A stretch of 64,000 bases of DNA from Nitrincola lacisaponensis (GTDB lineage: Bacteria; Pseudomonadota; Gammaproteobacteria; Pseudomonadales; Balneatricaceae): positions 62,001 to 126,000 of the forward strand of contig NZ_JMSZ01000016.1 in the NCBI RefSeq assembly GCF_000691225.1, in the 5' to 3' direction. Under the pieces are notes generated by a model. That model did not search any database. It was given only the letters and a program-made list of their open reading frames with translations, and was not told the origin of the DNA. A program made the translations under genes and the position numbers. Below are positions 37,627 to 46,450 of the stretch, one piece after another (position 1 is the first letter of the stretch; every line of letters starts with the position of its first letter).

Positions 37627-38406
37627 ATGGCATTTGTAACCTTTGAACAGGTCAGCCTTGCGTATGAAGAAGGCGGTCCCTTGGCGATACGTGACATCTC
37701 ACTGTCGGTTAAAAAAAATGAATTCATTGCGGTGGTGGGACCTTCCGGTTGCGGCAAGTCTACTTTGATGAAGCTGGTGTCAGGTCTGTCTGAACCCACT
37801 TCCGGTTATGTGTATCTGGACGGGCGTCAGGTGTCCGGGCCACAGAAGTGTATCGGTATGGCGTTCCAGGCTTCCAATCTGTTGCCATGGCGGACTACAT
37901 TGCAGAATGTCATGTTGCCACTGGAAATTGTGCAGCCTTACCGTTCACAGATGCGCCGACAGCGTAAAGTCTTTGAAGAGATGGCCAGGGCTCTGCTTGC
38001 CCGGGTGGGACTGGCTGGCTGGGAGGACAAATACCCCTGGGAGTTGTCCGGTGGTATGCAGCAGCGCGCATCCATCTGTCGCGCTCTGATCCATAAACCG
38101 GAACTGCTGATGCTGGATGAACCCTTCGGTGCGCTGGATGCGTTTACCCGTGAAGAGCTGTGGTGCATGTTGCAGGATCTCTGGCAGGAACAGCCCTTTA
38201 CGGTTGTACTGGTCACGCATGATCTGCGTGAAGCGGTTTTCCTGGCCGATACGGTCTATGTGATGAGTAAAGGCCCGGGTGAAATTCTGGTGCGCCGGGA
38301 GGTGGATTTGCCACGCCCGAGGACCCTGGAAGACACCTATACCGAGAGCTTTGCATCCCAGGTGCATGTGCTGCGTGACCATATTGGTGCCATTCGGCAG
38401 CACTGA
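37627..38406 (+). CDS. NMT1/SsuA-type ABC transporter, ATPase
   Basis: A 259-residue ABC ATPase of the nitrate/sulfonate/taurine importer type. Walker A GPSGCGKST, Q-loop MAFQASNLLPW, signature ELSGGMQQRASICRAL, Walker B LLMLDEPFGALDAFTREEL and H-loop VLVTHDLREAVFLAD are all intact. The ATG at 37627 is preferred because it matches family starts; the in-frame frame extends back to 37567 through the intergenic hairpin. The ribosome-binding site is weak. The permease gene follows after 16 bases. Confidence 0.93.
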   Translation: MAFVTFEQVSLAYEEGGPLAIRDISLSVKKNEFIAVVGPSGCGKSTLMKLVSGLSEPTSGYVYLDGRQVSGPQKCIGMAFQASNLLPWRTTLQNVMLPLEIVQPYRSQMRRQRKVFEEMARALLARVGLAGWEDKYPWELSGGMQQRASICRALIHKPELLMLDEPFGALDAFTREELWCMLQDLWQEQPFTVVLVTHDLREAVFLADTVYVMSKGPGEILVRREVDLPRPRTLEDTYTESFASQVHVLRDHIGAIRQH

Positions 38407-38422
38407 AGCGAGGAAGGACAGG

Positions 38423-39205
38423 ATGGCGTTTAATCGACGAAAATTTATGATCCGTAATGCCAGCTGGATGTTGATGCTGGTATTGCTGTTGTTGTGGGAA
38501 GCCTTGTGTGTCGGCCTGCAGGTGCCTGAGTATCTGTTCCCGGCACCCTCTGCTGTCTGGAGTGCGGGTGTGGCACGCTGGGAGCCCATTCTGATGCATG
38601 CCTGGCAGACATTCTTTACCACCCTGGTCGGATTTGGTATCGCGGTGGTGGTCGGGGTTGTGCTGGGGGTTGCTGTGGGTACCTATCCGCTGGTCTACAA
38701 AGCACTCTACCCTCTGTTGGTAGGCTTCAACAGTATTCCTAAAGTTGCCTTTGTTCCGGTATTGGTGGTGTGGTTTGGTATTGGCACGGTTCCGGCGATT
38801 CTGACGGCCTTTCTGATTTCGTTTTTCCCGGTGCTGGTGAATGTCGCGACCGGATTGGCAACACTGGAACCTGAGCTGGAGGATGTGATGCGCTCATTAG
38901 GTGCATCTAAACTGGATATCCTGCGTAAAGTGGGCTTGCCGCGAGCATTACCCTATTTCTTTGCATCCCTGAAGGTGGCGATTACGCTGGCCTTTGTCGG
39001 TTCGGTTATTTCAGAAACGGTAGCCTCCAATATGGGTATCGGCTATCTGATGATGGCTGCCAGCTCCTCGATGGATATGGCACTGGTCTTTGCCGGATTG
39101 ATCGTGATCGGTGTGATGGGCGTGGTGATGTATGAGCTGTTTGCCTGGATGGAAAAACGCTTTACCCGCTGGGCAAATCGCGGTAGTAATAGTGCAGCAA
39201 TTTAA
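38423..39205 (+). CDS. NMT1/SsuA-type ABC transporter, permease
   Basis: A 260-residue inner-membrane permease with about six hydrophobic segments. The EAA-type loop reads LEDVMRSLGASKLDILRKVGLPRALPYFFASLKV, and GFNSIPKVAFVPVLVVWFGIG is typical of the SsuC/TauC group. The ATG at 38423 has AGGAAGGACAGG before it; upstream in-frame codons lie within the ATPase gene. With the preceding two genes it completes a three-gene importer; the RutR-like regulator follows 42 bases later. Confidence 0.92.
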   Translation: MAFNRRKFMIRNASWMLMLVLLLLWEALCVGLQVPEYLFPAPSAVWSAGVARWEPILMHAWQTFFTTLVGFGIAVVVGVVLGVAVGTYPLVYKALYPLLVGFNSIPKVAFVPVLVVWFGIGTVPAILTAFLISFFPVLVNVATGLATLEPELEDVMRSLGASKLDILRKVGLPRALPYFFASLKVAITLAFVGSVISETVASNMGIGYLMMAASSSMDMALVFAGLIVIGVMGVVMYELFAWMEKRFTRWANRGSNSAAI

Positions 39206-39246
39206 GTCTGTACGGGGTGAGCTGTACACCCCGCCTGGAGTGAAGT

Positions 39247-39897
39247 TTGTCAGATAGCAACGCTGCCCGATCCAGTAAACCTGCTGGTCGTATCCGTAAA
39301 CAGAACCAGACCCTGATCATCCGTGCGGCCGAAGTGGAGTTTGCCGAAAAGGGTTTCAGTGGTGCCAGCATTCAGGCAATAGCCAGTCGGGCAGGGCTGC
39401 CGAAAGCCAACATTCATTACTACTTCAAACACAAGGAAGGCCTTTATCTGGCGGTCCTGAATCATATTATTGAGAAGTGGGATGAGACGCTGGATCAGCT
39501 GACACCAGCAGATGATCCAGCGGTAGTTCTGCCCGCCTATATACGGCGTAAGTTGTCATTTTCCCGCGAAGATGGATTGGCTTCGCGAATCTTTGCTGCG
39601 GAAATCATTGGCGGTGCCCAGTATCTGAAAAACTATTTTAGTGACGAGTATGCTGCCTGGTTTTCCGGTCGGGTTGCCGTGTTCCGTGCCTGGATAGAGC
39701 AAGGCAAGATGGACAGTGTGCTGGCACCGGAGCATCTGTTATTCATGATCTGGTCCACGACTCAGCATTATGCTGATTTTGCCGTGCAGATAGCGGCGGC
39801 TCTGGACAAGGCTGAACCGGATGAAGCGGATTTCAAGGCAGCCGAGCAGACGCTGGTGCATGTCATTCTGAAAGGCTGTGGCATTACTCCGTCGTAA
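39247..39897 (+). CDS. TetR-family regulator, RutR-like
   Basis: A 216-residue repressor. The N-terminal helix-turn-helix is FSGASIQAIASRAGLPKANIHYYFKHKEGLY, and the C-terminal ligand domain is RutR-like: ASRIFAAEIIGGA and HLLFMIWSTTQHYADFAVQI closely follow E. coli RutR, which binds uracil and thymine. Here the start codon is TTG with GGAG six bases upstream, implying low expression. It is the last gene of the importer operon and probably represses it through the operator at 36407, with a pyrimidine or purine intermediate as inducer. Confidence 0.9.
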   Translation: MSDSNAARSSKPAGRIRKQNQTLIIRAAEVEFAEKGFSGASIQAIASRAGLPKANIHYYFKHKEGLYLAVLNHIIEKWDETLDQLTPADDPAVVLPAYIRRKLSFSREDGLASRIFAAEIIGGAQYLKNYFSDEYAAWFSGRVAVFRAWIEQGKMDSVLAPEHLLFMIWSTTQHYADFAVQIAAALDKAEPDEADFKAAEQTLVHVILKGCGITPS

Positions 39898-39904
39898 TGC
39901 CACA
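39877..39904. terminator. Bidirectional hairpin between rutR-like gene and puuD
   Basis: The arms TGTGGCATTAC and GTAATGCCACA form a perfect 11-bp stem around the loop TCCGTC. The hairpin covers the stop codon of the regulator and ends 7 bases before the puuD stop on the other strand. No T-run is present, but the position between convergent genes suits a shared terminator. Confidence 0.55.
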
Positions 39905-39910
39905 CCGGTC

Positions 39911-41104
39911 TCATCTTTGGCGCTGCTGTTGAATCCACTGACCCAGCAGGGCACGTTCCTCCAGGGTCATCTGGGTTTTATTCATGAAAGGCATGTCATG
40001 CGTCAGCAGTGTTCGAGCCTCAATCCGGTCGATCTGGCGTTGTATGTCAGATGCCGTTTCCAGATATACCCCACCCGGTGAAACCCGGAAAATATCATCG
40101 CTTGGCTGACGGCTGTGACAGGTTGCACAGCGCTCCATGACAATACTGAAGGCTTGCTGATCACTGACTGGTTGCTCACTGGCGTCGAAGGTCGGCAAGG
40201 GTTGCGGCCTTGCCAGTACAATCAATAGCAGAAAAGCGATCAATGCACTGACCAGAATCGACGGTTTCACGATGCCCTGATGACGCAGGTTGAAAAAGTG
40301 TCTTGCCCAGGCTCCGATCAGCATCAGTGCGCCCAGAATGGCCCAGCCATACTCGTGACTGTAAGTCATCGGCGAATGATTGCTGAGCATGATAAACAGG
40401 ACCGGAAGGGTTGCGTAGTTGTTGTGGGTGGAGCGCCGTTTGGCATTCAGGCCATACTTGGGATCAGGTGACTGGCCCTGTTCAACAGCCCGGACCAGCG
40501 CACGCTGTGATGGCATGATGGTGGTGAATACGTTGGCGGCCATGCAGGTTCCAATCAAGGCGCCGATGTGGATATAGGCCGCCCGGTTGCCAATGTACTG
40601 GCTCAATAGCCAGGCCAGGAAGGTCAGGAGTCCCAGCAGCACCAGTCCGAGTAACACTGGCTTGTCAATCAGCGGGGTGCGGCAGAGTCCTTCATACGCC
40701 AGGAAACCGACCAGCAGCGTCGCCAGCCCAAGCCCTATCGCTTGCCACTGATTCAGATCCGCTTTGGCCGGGTCAATCATGTAGCTGGATGCACCGACAT
40801 AATAAATCAGGATCAGCAGGAACATACCGGTGATCCAGGTGGAATAGGCTTCCCATTTAAACCAGTGCAAGCGGGCCGGCATTTTTTCCGGGCCCAGCTG
40901 GTACTTGGCTATTTCATAGAAACCGCCTCCATGAATGGACCAGAGATCACCCTTGATACCCTTGTCTTTCTTCCATTGAGGTGGCGTTTCCAGTGAGTTG
41001 TCCAGCCAGACAAAGTAGAAGGATGCGCCTATCCAGGCGATAGCTGTGACCACATGCAACAGGCGAATCAGCAGGTGCAGCCAGTCATAAAAATAGGGAT
41101 CCAT
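39911..41104 (-). CDS. puuD: Membrane-bound urate oxidase PuuD with cytochrome c domain
   Basis: A 397-residue PuuD-type enzyme: an N-terminal membrane domain with about eight helices (first reading LLIRLLHVVTAIAWIGASFYFVWL) and a C-terminal cytochrome c domain with heme motif CATCH at residues 326-330. PuuD proteins oxidise urate to 5-hydroxyisourate and pass electrons to the respiratory chain, not to oxygen directly, so no peroxide is formed. It is the last gene of the xdhABC-uraDH-guaD-puuD run, and no other urate oxidase is seen. Confidence 0.92.
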   Translation of the reverse strand: MDPYFYDWLHLLIRLLHVVTAIAWIGASFYFVWLDNSLETPPQWKKDKGIKGDLWSIHGGGFYEIAKYQLGPEKMPARLHWFKWEAYSTWITGMFLLILIYYVGASSYMIDPAKADLNQWQAIGLGLATLLVGFLAYEGLCRTPLIDKPVLLGLVLLGLLTFLAWLLSQYIGNRAAYIHIGALIGTCMAANVFTTIMPSQRALVRAVEQGQSPDPKYGLNAKRRSTHNNYATLPVLFIMLSNHSPMTYSHEYGWAILGALMLIGAWARHFFNLRHQGIVKPSILVSALIAFLLLIVLARPQPLPTFDASEQPVSDQQAFSIVMERCATCHSRQPSDDIFRVSPGGVYLETASDIQRQIDRIEARTLLTHDMPFMNKTQMTLEERALLGQWIQQQRQR

Positions 41105-41107
41105 GGC

Positions 41108-42409
41108 TTAAGCCTCCTGAGAATAGGCCAGTTGGCCAAGAATGTAGGTGGCAGCAATCAATCGGTCATCTCCCAGTGTGGCCAGTACAAAGAGTTTTTC
41201 CGACAAGGTTTTGCAGTGCTGTATACGGAAACTGAGCAGAGGCGTCGACTCAGGGTCTATGACGATAAAGTCAGCTTCCTTGCCAGGCAGGAAGTTACCG
41301 ATGTGCTGATCCAGAGACAGCGCCCTGGCCCCACCTAGCGTGGCGAGATAAAACGCCCGGTCCGGGTGCAATGAGTGTTGCAGCAACTGCTGTACCTTGT
41401 AGGCTTCACCAAGTGTCCGGAATAACGAGAAACTGGTGCCGCCACCGACATCTGTACCCAGTGCAAAGCGTACACCCTGATCGGTCAGGCGCGACATGTC
41501 GAACAGTCCTGAACCGAGAAACAGATTTGATGTCGGGCAATGTGCCAGTACTGTGCCCGAATCTGCCAGTCGCTGACAGGCGGAGTCGCTGAGATGAATG
41601 CCATGCGCATAGACACAGTGGGGCCCCAGTAAGCCTGCCTGTTCATAGGCATCGAGATAGTCGCGGGCTTGAGGGAAAAGCTCGGCTACCCAGGCCAGCT
41701 CATCGCGATTTTCCGCGAGATGGCTTTGTAAATACAGACCGGGATACTCCTGCATCAGCCGTCCGGCAGCCTGCAGCTGTTCAGGGGTGCTGGTAGGTGC
41801 AAACCGTGGGGTGACGGCGTAAGATAGACGCGCCTTGCCATGCCAGCGTTCAATCAATGCTTTGGAGTCGGTATAACTGCTTTCAGCGGTATCACATAAA
41901 CCGGCAGGAGCGTGGCGATCCATCATCACCTTGCCGGCAATCATGCGCAGTTGATGCTGTTCAGCGACCTCAAAAAACGCCTCCGTAGACTGCGGGTGGA
42001 CCGTGGTAAACACCATCGCCGTGGTGGTGCCATTACGCAGCAGTTCCTGCACAAAACGTTCGGCAATTGCCGAGGCATAGGCTTTATCGGAGAACTTCAT
42101 TTCCGTCGGAAAAGTATAGTTGTTCAGCCAGTCCAGCAGTTGCCGGCCATACGATGCGATGACTTCCGTTTGCGGGTAATGGGTGTGCAGATCGATCATG
42201 CCGGGCATCAGCAGCTTGCCTGAATAATCTTCCAGCGGCGTGCCCGTGGGTAGCGATGGCATCATCGAGGCATAAGGACCGACTGCACGTATACGACCGG
42301 ATTCAACCAGCAGCAGGCCGTCCTCAATATATTCTCTGGCCTGGTCCGGATGGCTGTGAGGATCTTCCAGATAGTGCAGGATGGAACCACGAAAAGCGCG
42401 CATAGTCAT
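41108..42409 (-). CDS. guaD: Guanine deaminase GuaD
   Basis: A zinc amidohydrolase of 433 residues converting guanine to xanthine and ammonia. Metal motif PGMIDLHTHYPQ, the LQSHLAENRDE segment, CVYAHGIHLSDSACQRLADSGTVLAHCPTSN and LGTDVGGGTSFS are all characteristic of GuaD rather than other amidohydrolases. It lies 3 bases upstream of puuD and directly downstream of the uraD-uraH fusion, feeding guanine into the xanthine route. Confidence 0.95.
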   Translation of the reverse strand: MTMRAFRGSILHYLEDPHSHPDQAREYIEDGLLLVESGRIRAVGPYASMMPSLPTGTPLEDYSGKLLMPGMIDLHTHYPQTEVIASYGRQLLDWLNNYTFPTEMKFSDKAYASAIAERFVQELLRNGTTTAMVFTTVHPQSTEAFFEVAEQHQLRMIAGKVMMDRHAPAGLCDTAESSYTDSKALIERWHGKARLSYAVTPRFAPTSTPEQLQAAGRLMQEYPGLYLQSHLAENRDELAWVAELFPQARDYLDAYEQAGLLGPHCVYAHGIHLSDSACQRLADSGTVLAHCPTSNLFLGSGLFDMSRLTDQGVRFALGTDVGGGTSFSLFRTLGEAYKVQQLLQHSLHPDRAFYLATLGGARALSLDQHIGNFLPGKEADFIVIDPESTPLLSFRIQHCKTLSEKLFVLATLGDDRLIAATYILGQLAYSQEA

Positions 42410-42412
42410 GAA

Positions 42413-43267
42413 TCATGAACCTCGGTAAGTAGAGTAGCCAAACGGGCTGACCAGCAGGGGGATGTGATAATGAGCGGCTTCAGCATCCAGTTGGCACTCG
42501 ATCTCGACCTGTGGATAAAAGCAGGGTTGCTGCTGTTGGACAAAGTAGTCTTGCAGATGAAACCGTAACCGATAACGGGTGTTTTCCAGCGGTTGTGTGT
42601 CTTTCAGCAGGTTGGCGATCCGCCCGTCGGTGTTGGTGGTCTCTTCATTCAGCATAATCCAGCTTTGATCCGGTTGGCATTTGAATAACTGAACCCGAAT
42701 ACCGGCGGCGGGCTTGCCCAGCGTGGTATCCAGTATATGTGAGGAGATTCGTGGCATGACGGTATCCTGTAGAAGCTTGGCTAAACGAATTTGGGTGATT
42801 TTTTGTTGCTCTGCGGCAGCCAGCTGAATTTCGGTGTTGCGATCATTCTCCAGGCGAGCCTGAAGCAATGCCAGCATTTCAGCAGCAGATTTGCCGGTAG
42901 CGCAGACGATAAAAATAAAACCGAAGCGCTCTTCATAGGCCTGGTTACCTGCCGCCAGGGCTTGAAGTGTGGCTTCATCTGCGTGATTGACCGACGCTTG
43001 CTCTCCGGCAGCCAGGGCTTTGCTGTCCGCATACTTGGCGCGTAATGAGCCGACATCCCCAATTTTGGGGTGGCCTTCAAATGCCTGCAGATAATCCTGT
43101 TGCGTCAGTGCTGCCCAGATGTGTTCCGCTGTCGAGAACAGCTGTGCTGCAGTAGTAAAGGGACGTGCTGCCAGCATGGCCTCAATCCATGCATCGCTGA
43201 CGCAACATTGGCGCAACTGATAACGGGCGGAGGGAGTGTCCAGCTGATTAAACTCATTCAGTGTCAT
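42413..43267 (-). CDS. uraD-uraH: Fused OHCU decarboxylase / 5-hydroxyisourate hydrolase
   Basis: A two-domain protein of 284 residues. Residues 1-168 are OHCU decarboxylase (UraD) with catalytic histidine H66 in FEGHPKIGD and the FGFIFIVCATGKSA core. Residues 171-284 are 5-hydroxyisourate hydrolase (transthyretin-like UraH) with SSHILDTTLGKPAAGI and the C-terminal YSTYRGS. UraH opens 5-hydroxyisourate to OHCU, then UraD makes S-allantoin. Most bacteria encode them separately; plants fuse them in the same order as allantoin synthase. The gene overlaps xdhC by 14 bases. Confidence 0.93.
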   Translation of the reverse strand: MTLNEFNQLDTPSARYQLRQCCVSDAWIEAMLAARPFTTAAQLFSTAEHIWAALTQQDYLQAFEGHPKIGDVGSLRAKYADSKALAAGEQASVNHADEATLQALAAGNQAYEERFGFIFIVCATGKSAAEMLALLQARLENDRNTEIQLAAAEQQKITQIRLAKLLQDTVMPRISSHILDTTLGKPAAGIRVQLFKCQPDQSWIMLNEETTNTDGRIANLLKDTQPLENTRYRLRFHLQDYFVQQQQPCFYPQVEIECQLDAEAAHYHIPLLVSPFGYSTYRGS

Positions 43268-44111
43268 GAGGGTTTCCAGTCAGAGTCGCTTGAATAGTAT
43301 TCAGCTCAGACAGGCTGAGCTGAGTGGATGGTAGCTGTGTGTCTGTCAGGGTCTGATACTGCTGAATTACCCGGGCAGCAATGGAAACGGCAACCTCCAT
43401 GGGGCGTTTGCCGCCTATCTGTGGCAGGCCAACCGGGCTTTCAATCTGTGCGATGGCATTCTGATCAAATCCGGCATGTTGCAGTCGGTGACGAAAACGG
43501 GCTGCTTTGGTTTTGGAGCCGATCAATCCGATCAGTCCTTGATGCTGCTGCATCAGTGCCTGATGGCACAGACGGTAATCCTGATCATGGCAATGCGTCA
43601 TGATCAGCACACTGGCTGATGCTGGGACCTGAGCCATCACGTCAACAGGGTCGGCAGGACTGAAGTAGTGTATATCTGCCATTCTGGGTGTCGGAAACTG
43701 CTCAGTGCGGCTATCGACCCAGTTGAGCGTCAGAGGCAGTCCCTGCAGAATCTGTATCAGTGCCTGACCCACATGCCCGGCACCAAACAGCCAGAGGCTC
43801 TGGCTGGCGTGGCAGAAGCTTTCAAACAGCAGTGTCGCGTGTCCACCGCAACACTGGCCCAACGCCGCTGCCAGTGGGTATTTGACCAGTCGCTGACCGC
43901 GGGTGCCTTCCTGCAGCAGCAGTCGTGCCTGTTCAATCGCATGCAGCTCCAGGTTACCGCCGCCGATAGTGTCATAAAGCTGTGTAGCGGTGACCAGCAT
44001 TTTACTGCCGGTATTGCGGGGCACAGAACCGGCGGTGCCGATCACACTCACCAGCACATGTGCCTCGTCACTGCGTTGCAGGCGCGCCAGCGCATCACTC
44101 CAGCGTATCAT
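43254..44111 (-). CDS. xdhC: Xanthine dehydrogenase accessory protein XdhC
   Basis: A 285-residue chaperone that delivers sulfurated molybdenum cofactor to xanthine dehydrogenase. Signatures: ATQLYDTIGGGNLELHAIEQA near residue 45, LAAALGQCCGGHATLLFE, LWLFGAGHVGQAL, and LIGSKTKAARFRHRL with GLPQIGGKRPMEVAVSIAARV. It overlaps xdhB by 4 bases and the uraD-uraH gene by 14, so its translation is tightly coupled within the operon. Confidence 0.95.
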   Translation of the reverse strand: MIRWSDALARLQRSDEAHVLVSVIGTAGSVPRNTGSKMLVTATQLYDTIGGGNLELHAIEQARLLLQEGTRGQRLVKYPLAAALGQCCGGHATLLFESFCHASQSLWLFGAGHVGQALIQILQGLPLTLNWVDSRTEQFPTPRMADIHYFSPADPVDVMAQVPASASVLIMTHCHDQDYRLCHQALMQQHQGLIGLIGSKTKAARFRHRLQHAGFDQNAIAQIESPVGLPQIGGKRPMEVAVSIAARVIQQYQTLTDTQLPSTQLSLSELNTIQATLTGNPHDTE

Positions 44112-46450
44112 CGCCTGTCTCCGTTCAGTTTTTGCCGGAGTGCTTCAACTGCCATCAGCACCCGTTCGGGGGTTGCGGGAGTGTCCAGGTCCGGACTGAT
44201 ACGGTAGTCGCTGAGGCTGCTGATCGCATCACGCAAGGCGGACCAGACGGAAATTGCCAACATCAGTGGGGGTTCACCCACCGCTTTGGAATGATAAATG
44301 GTGTCTTCAGTATTGGCGTGATCAAACAGTTTGACATTGAAGACCGGTGGCGTATCACTGATGGCCGGAATCTTGTATGTGGCAGGCGAGTGACTGAGCA
44401 ATTGTCCGTCAGGGTTCCATACCAGCTCTTCGGTGGTCAACCACCCCATACCCTGAATAAAACCGCCCTCAATCTGACCGATATCAATGGCCGGATTCAG
44501 GCTGTGACCGACATCATGCAGTATATCTGCCTGTAACAAGCGATACTCGCCGGTCAGTGTGTCGACCAGCACTTCAGACACCGCTGCGCCAGTGGCAAAG
44601 TAAAAGAATGGACGACCCTGAGCCGTTTCCCGGTCATACCAGATTTTCGGTGTACGATAGTAACCGGTTGCCGACAAGGAGATTCTGGCGACATAGGCCT
44701 GTTGTACCAGTTCGGCAAAGGGCATGGACTGTGATGTCCCCCAGCAGACCTGATTATCGGAAAAACGTATCTCTGAGGCGGCGATGCCCTGTTGCTCAGC
44801 AAGAAAATCACTCAGACGCTGCCTGAGCGTCAGCGCTGCCTGTTCAGCGGCTTTACCATTCAGATCGGCACCACTGGATGCCGCTGTCGGTGAGGTGTTG
44901 GGCACCTTGTCTGTGCGTGTTGCCGTAATGCGTATCTGCGACAGGTCAACTCCCAAGGTCCGGGCAACGACCTGAGCCACCTTGGTATGCAGCCCTTGGC
45001 CCATTTCGGTGCCGCCATGATTGAGTTGCAGGCTGCCATCGGTATAGATATGCAGCAGGGCACCGGCCTGATTCAGGTGCTGCAGGGTAAAGGAAATGCC
45101 GAATTTAACCGGTGTCAGTGCCAGGCCGCGTTTCAGAACAGTGTTGAGTTGATTCCAGTGGCTGATGGCGGTGCGCCGGGCACGATAGTGACTGCTGGAC
45201 TCCAGCTCATCAATCAGACGCTGCAGGGTGTCAAACTCGACCTGTTGATGATAGGGCGTCAGATCGCGCGCTTCTGCGTAGAGGTTGCGCTTGCGAATAT
45301 CCAGCGGGTCACAACCGAGGTGTCGGGCAATATCATCCATGGCCCGTTCAATAATCAGCATGCCCTGAGGACCACCAAAGCCGCGGAAGGCCGTATGCGA
45401 GACGGTATCTGTGGCGACCCGGTGGCCACGTATGTCAGCGTTGGGCAGGAAATAGGCATTGTCGGCATGAAACATGGCGCGGTCGACAATGGCATCAGTC
45501 AGGTCTGGTGAGTGTCCGCCATTACCTATGACCTCTATGTCAGCAGCCAGGATTCGGCCCTCATGATCGCAGCCCAGATGATAGCGATTGACAAACGGGT
45601 GACGCTTGCCGGTCATCTGCATATCGTCTTTGCGCGGTAAACGCAGTTTCACCGGACGACCGGTTTTCGCCGCCATCAGTGCGGCCAGACATGCCCAGGG
45701 GGCCGCCTGGGTTTCCTTGCCGCCAAAACCACCACCCATGCGACGCATATCCACAGTGACCTGATGAAAAGACAGATTCAGTACTTCGGCGACCAGTTTT
45801 TGTACTTCACTGGGGTGTTGGCTGGAGGTGTAGATCAGCATGTCACCGTCTTCGCCGGGGATGGCGAGGCTGACCTGACCTTCCAGGTACAGGTGTTCTT
45901 GTCCGCCAATGTGCATTTTCGCCTGCAGTTGAATCGGTGATGCCTGCAAGGCTTTGGCACAATCACCCAGCTGCATGCGATGGCTGGGCCGTAACAGTTG
46001 TTGCTGTGCCAGAGCTACTTCGGCATCCAGTTGGGGTGCTTGGATTTCATAGTCAATTTCAGCCAGCAGAGCCGCCTGACGAGCCGCTTTTTCACTGCTG
46101 GCAGCCACCAGTGCAATCGGCTGTCCGGCATAGCGGATTGCGTCCCGGGTCAGAACCGGGTCGCCAGGAAAAACCGGCCCTATATCCGTATGCCCGGGTA
46201 CATCGTCAAGCGTTAGCACGTCTATGACGCCGGGTGCCCGTCTGACAGCCTGCAGGTCTAAATGGCGAATCCGGCCCTTGGCGATGCGACTGCCAATGAC
46301 GGCGGCGAACAAGGTGCCCTGTGGCTCGATGATGTCATCCACATAGCGTGCCGAACCGCTGACATGTAAGCGGGCACTGTCGTGTGCGACAGACTCACCT
46401 GCTGCTCCTTGTGGTTTGCTGGCAGGATGAATCTCAGTCAGTGTGCGCAT
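44108..46450 (-). CDS. xdhB: Xanthine dehydrogenase, molybdopterin subunit XdhB
   Basis: Large subunit, 780 residues, of the molybdenum hydroxylase that oxidises hypoxanthine and xanthine to urate. Molybdenum cofactor contacts are in RRMGGGFGGKETQAA, TAFRGFGGPQGMLI and GTEMGQGLHTKVAQV; the catalytic glutamate is in SKAVGEPPLML near the C terminus. The size and subunit split match the bacterial XdhAB type. Its start overlaps xdhA by 17 bases. Confidence 0.97.
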   Translation of the reverse strand: MRTLTEIHPASKPQGAAGESVAHDSARLHVSGSARYVDDIIEPQGTLFAAVIGSRIAKGRIRHLDLQAVRRAPGVIDVLTLDDVPGHTDIGPVFPGDPVLTRDAIRYAGQPIALVAASSEKAARQAALLAEIDYEIQAPQLDAEVALAQQQLLRPSHRMQLGDCAKALQASPIQLQAKMHIGGQEHLYLEGQVSLAIPGEDGDMLIYTSSQHPSEVQKLVAEVLNLSFHQVTVDMRRMGGGFGGKETQAAPWACLAALMAAKTGRPVKLRLPRKDDMQMTGKRHPFVNRYHLGCDHEGRILAADIEVIGNGGHSPDLTDAIVDRAMFHADNAYFLPNADIRGHRVATDTVSHTAFRGFGGPQGMLIIERAMDDIARHLGCDPLDIRKRNLYAEARDLTPYHQQVEFDTLQRLIDELESSSHYRARRTAISHWNQLNTVLKRGLALTPVKFGISFTLQHLNQAGALLHIYTDGSLQLNHGGTEMGQGLHTKVAQVVARTLGVDLSQIRITATRTDKVPNTSPTAASSGADLNGKAAEQAALTLRQRLSDFLAEQQGIAASEIRFSDNQVCWGTSQSMPFAELVQQAYVARISLSATGYYRTPKIWYDRETAQGRPFFYFATGAAVSEVLVDTLTGEYRLLQADILHDVGHSLNPAIDIGQIEGGFIQGMGWLTTEELVWNPDGQLLSHSPATYKIPAISDTPPVFNVKLFDHANTEDTIYHSKAVGEPPLMLAISVWSALRDAISSLSDYRISPDLDTPATPERVLMAVEALRQKLNGDRR

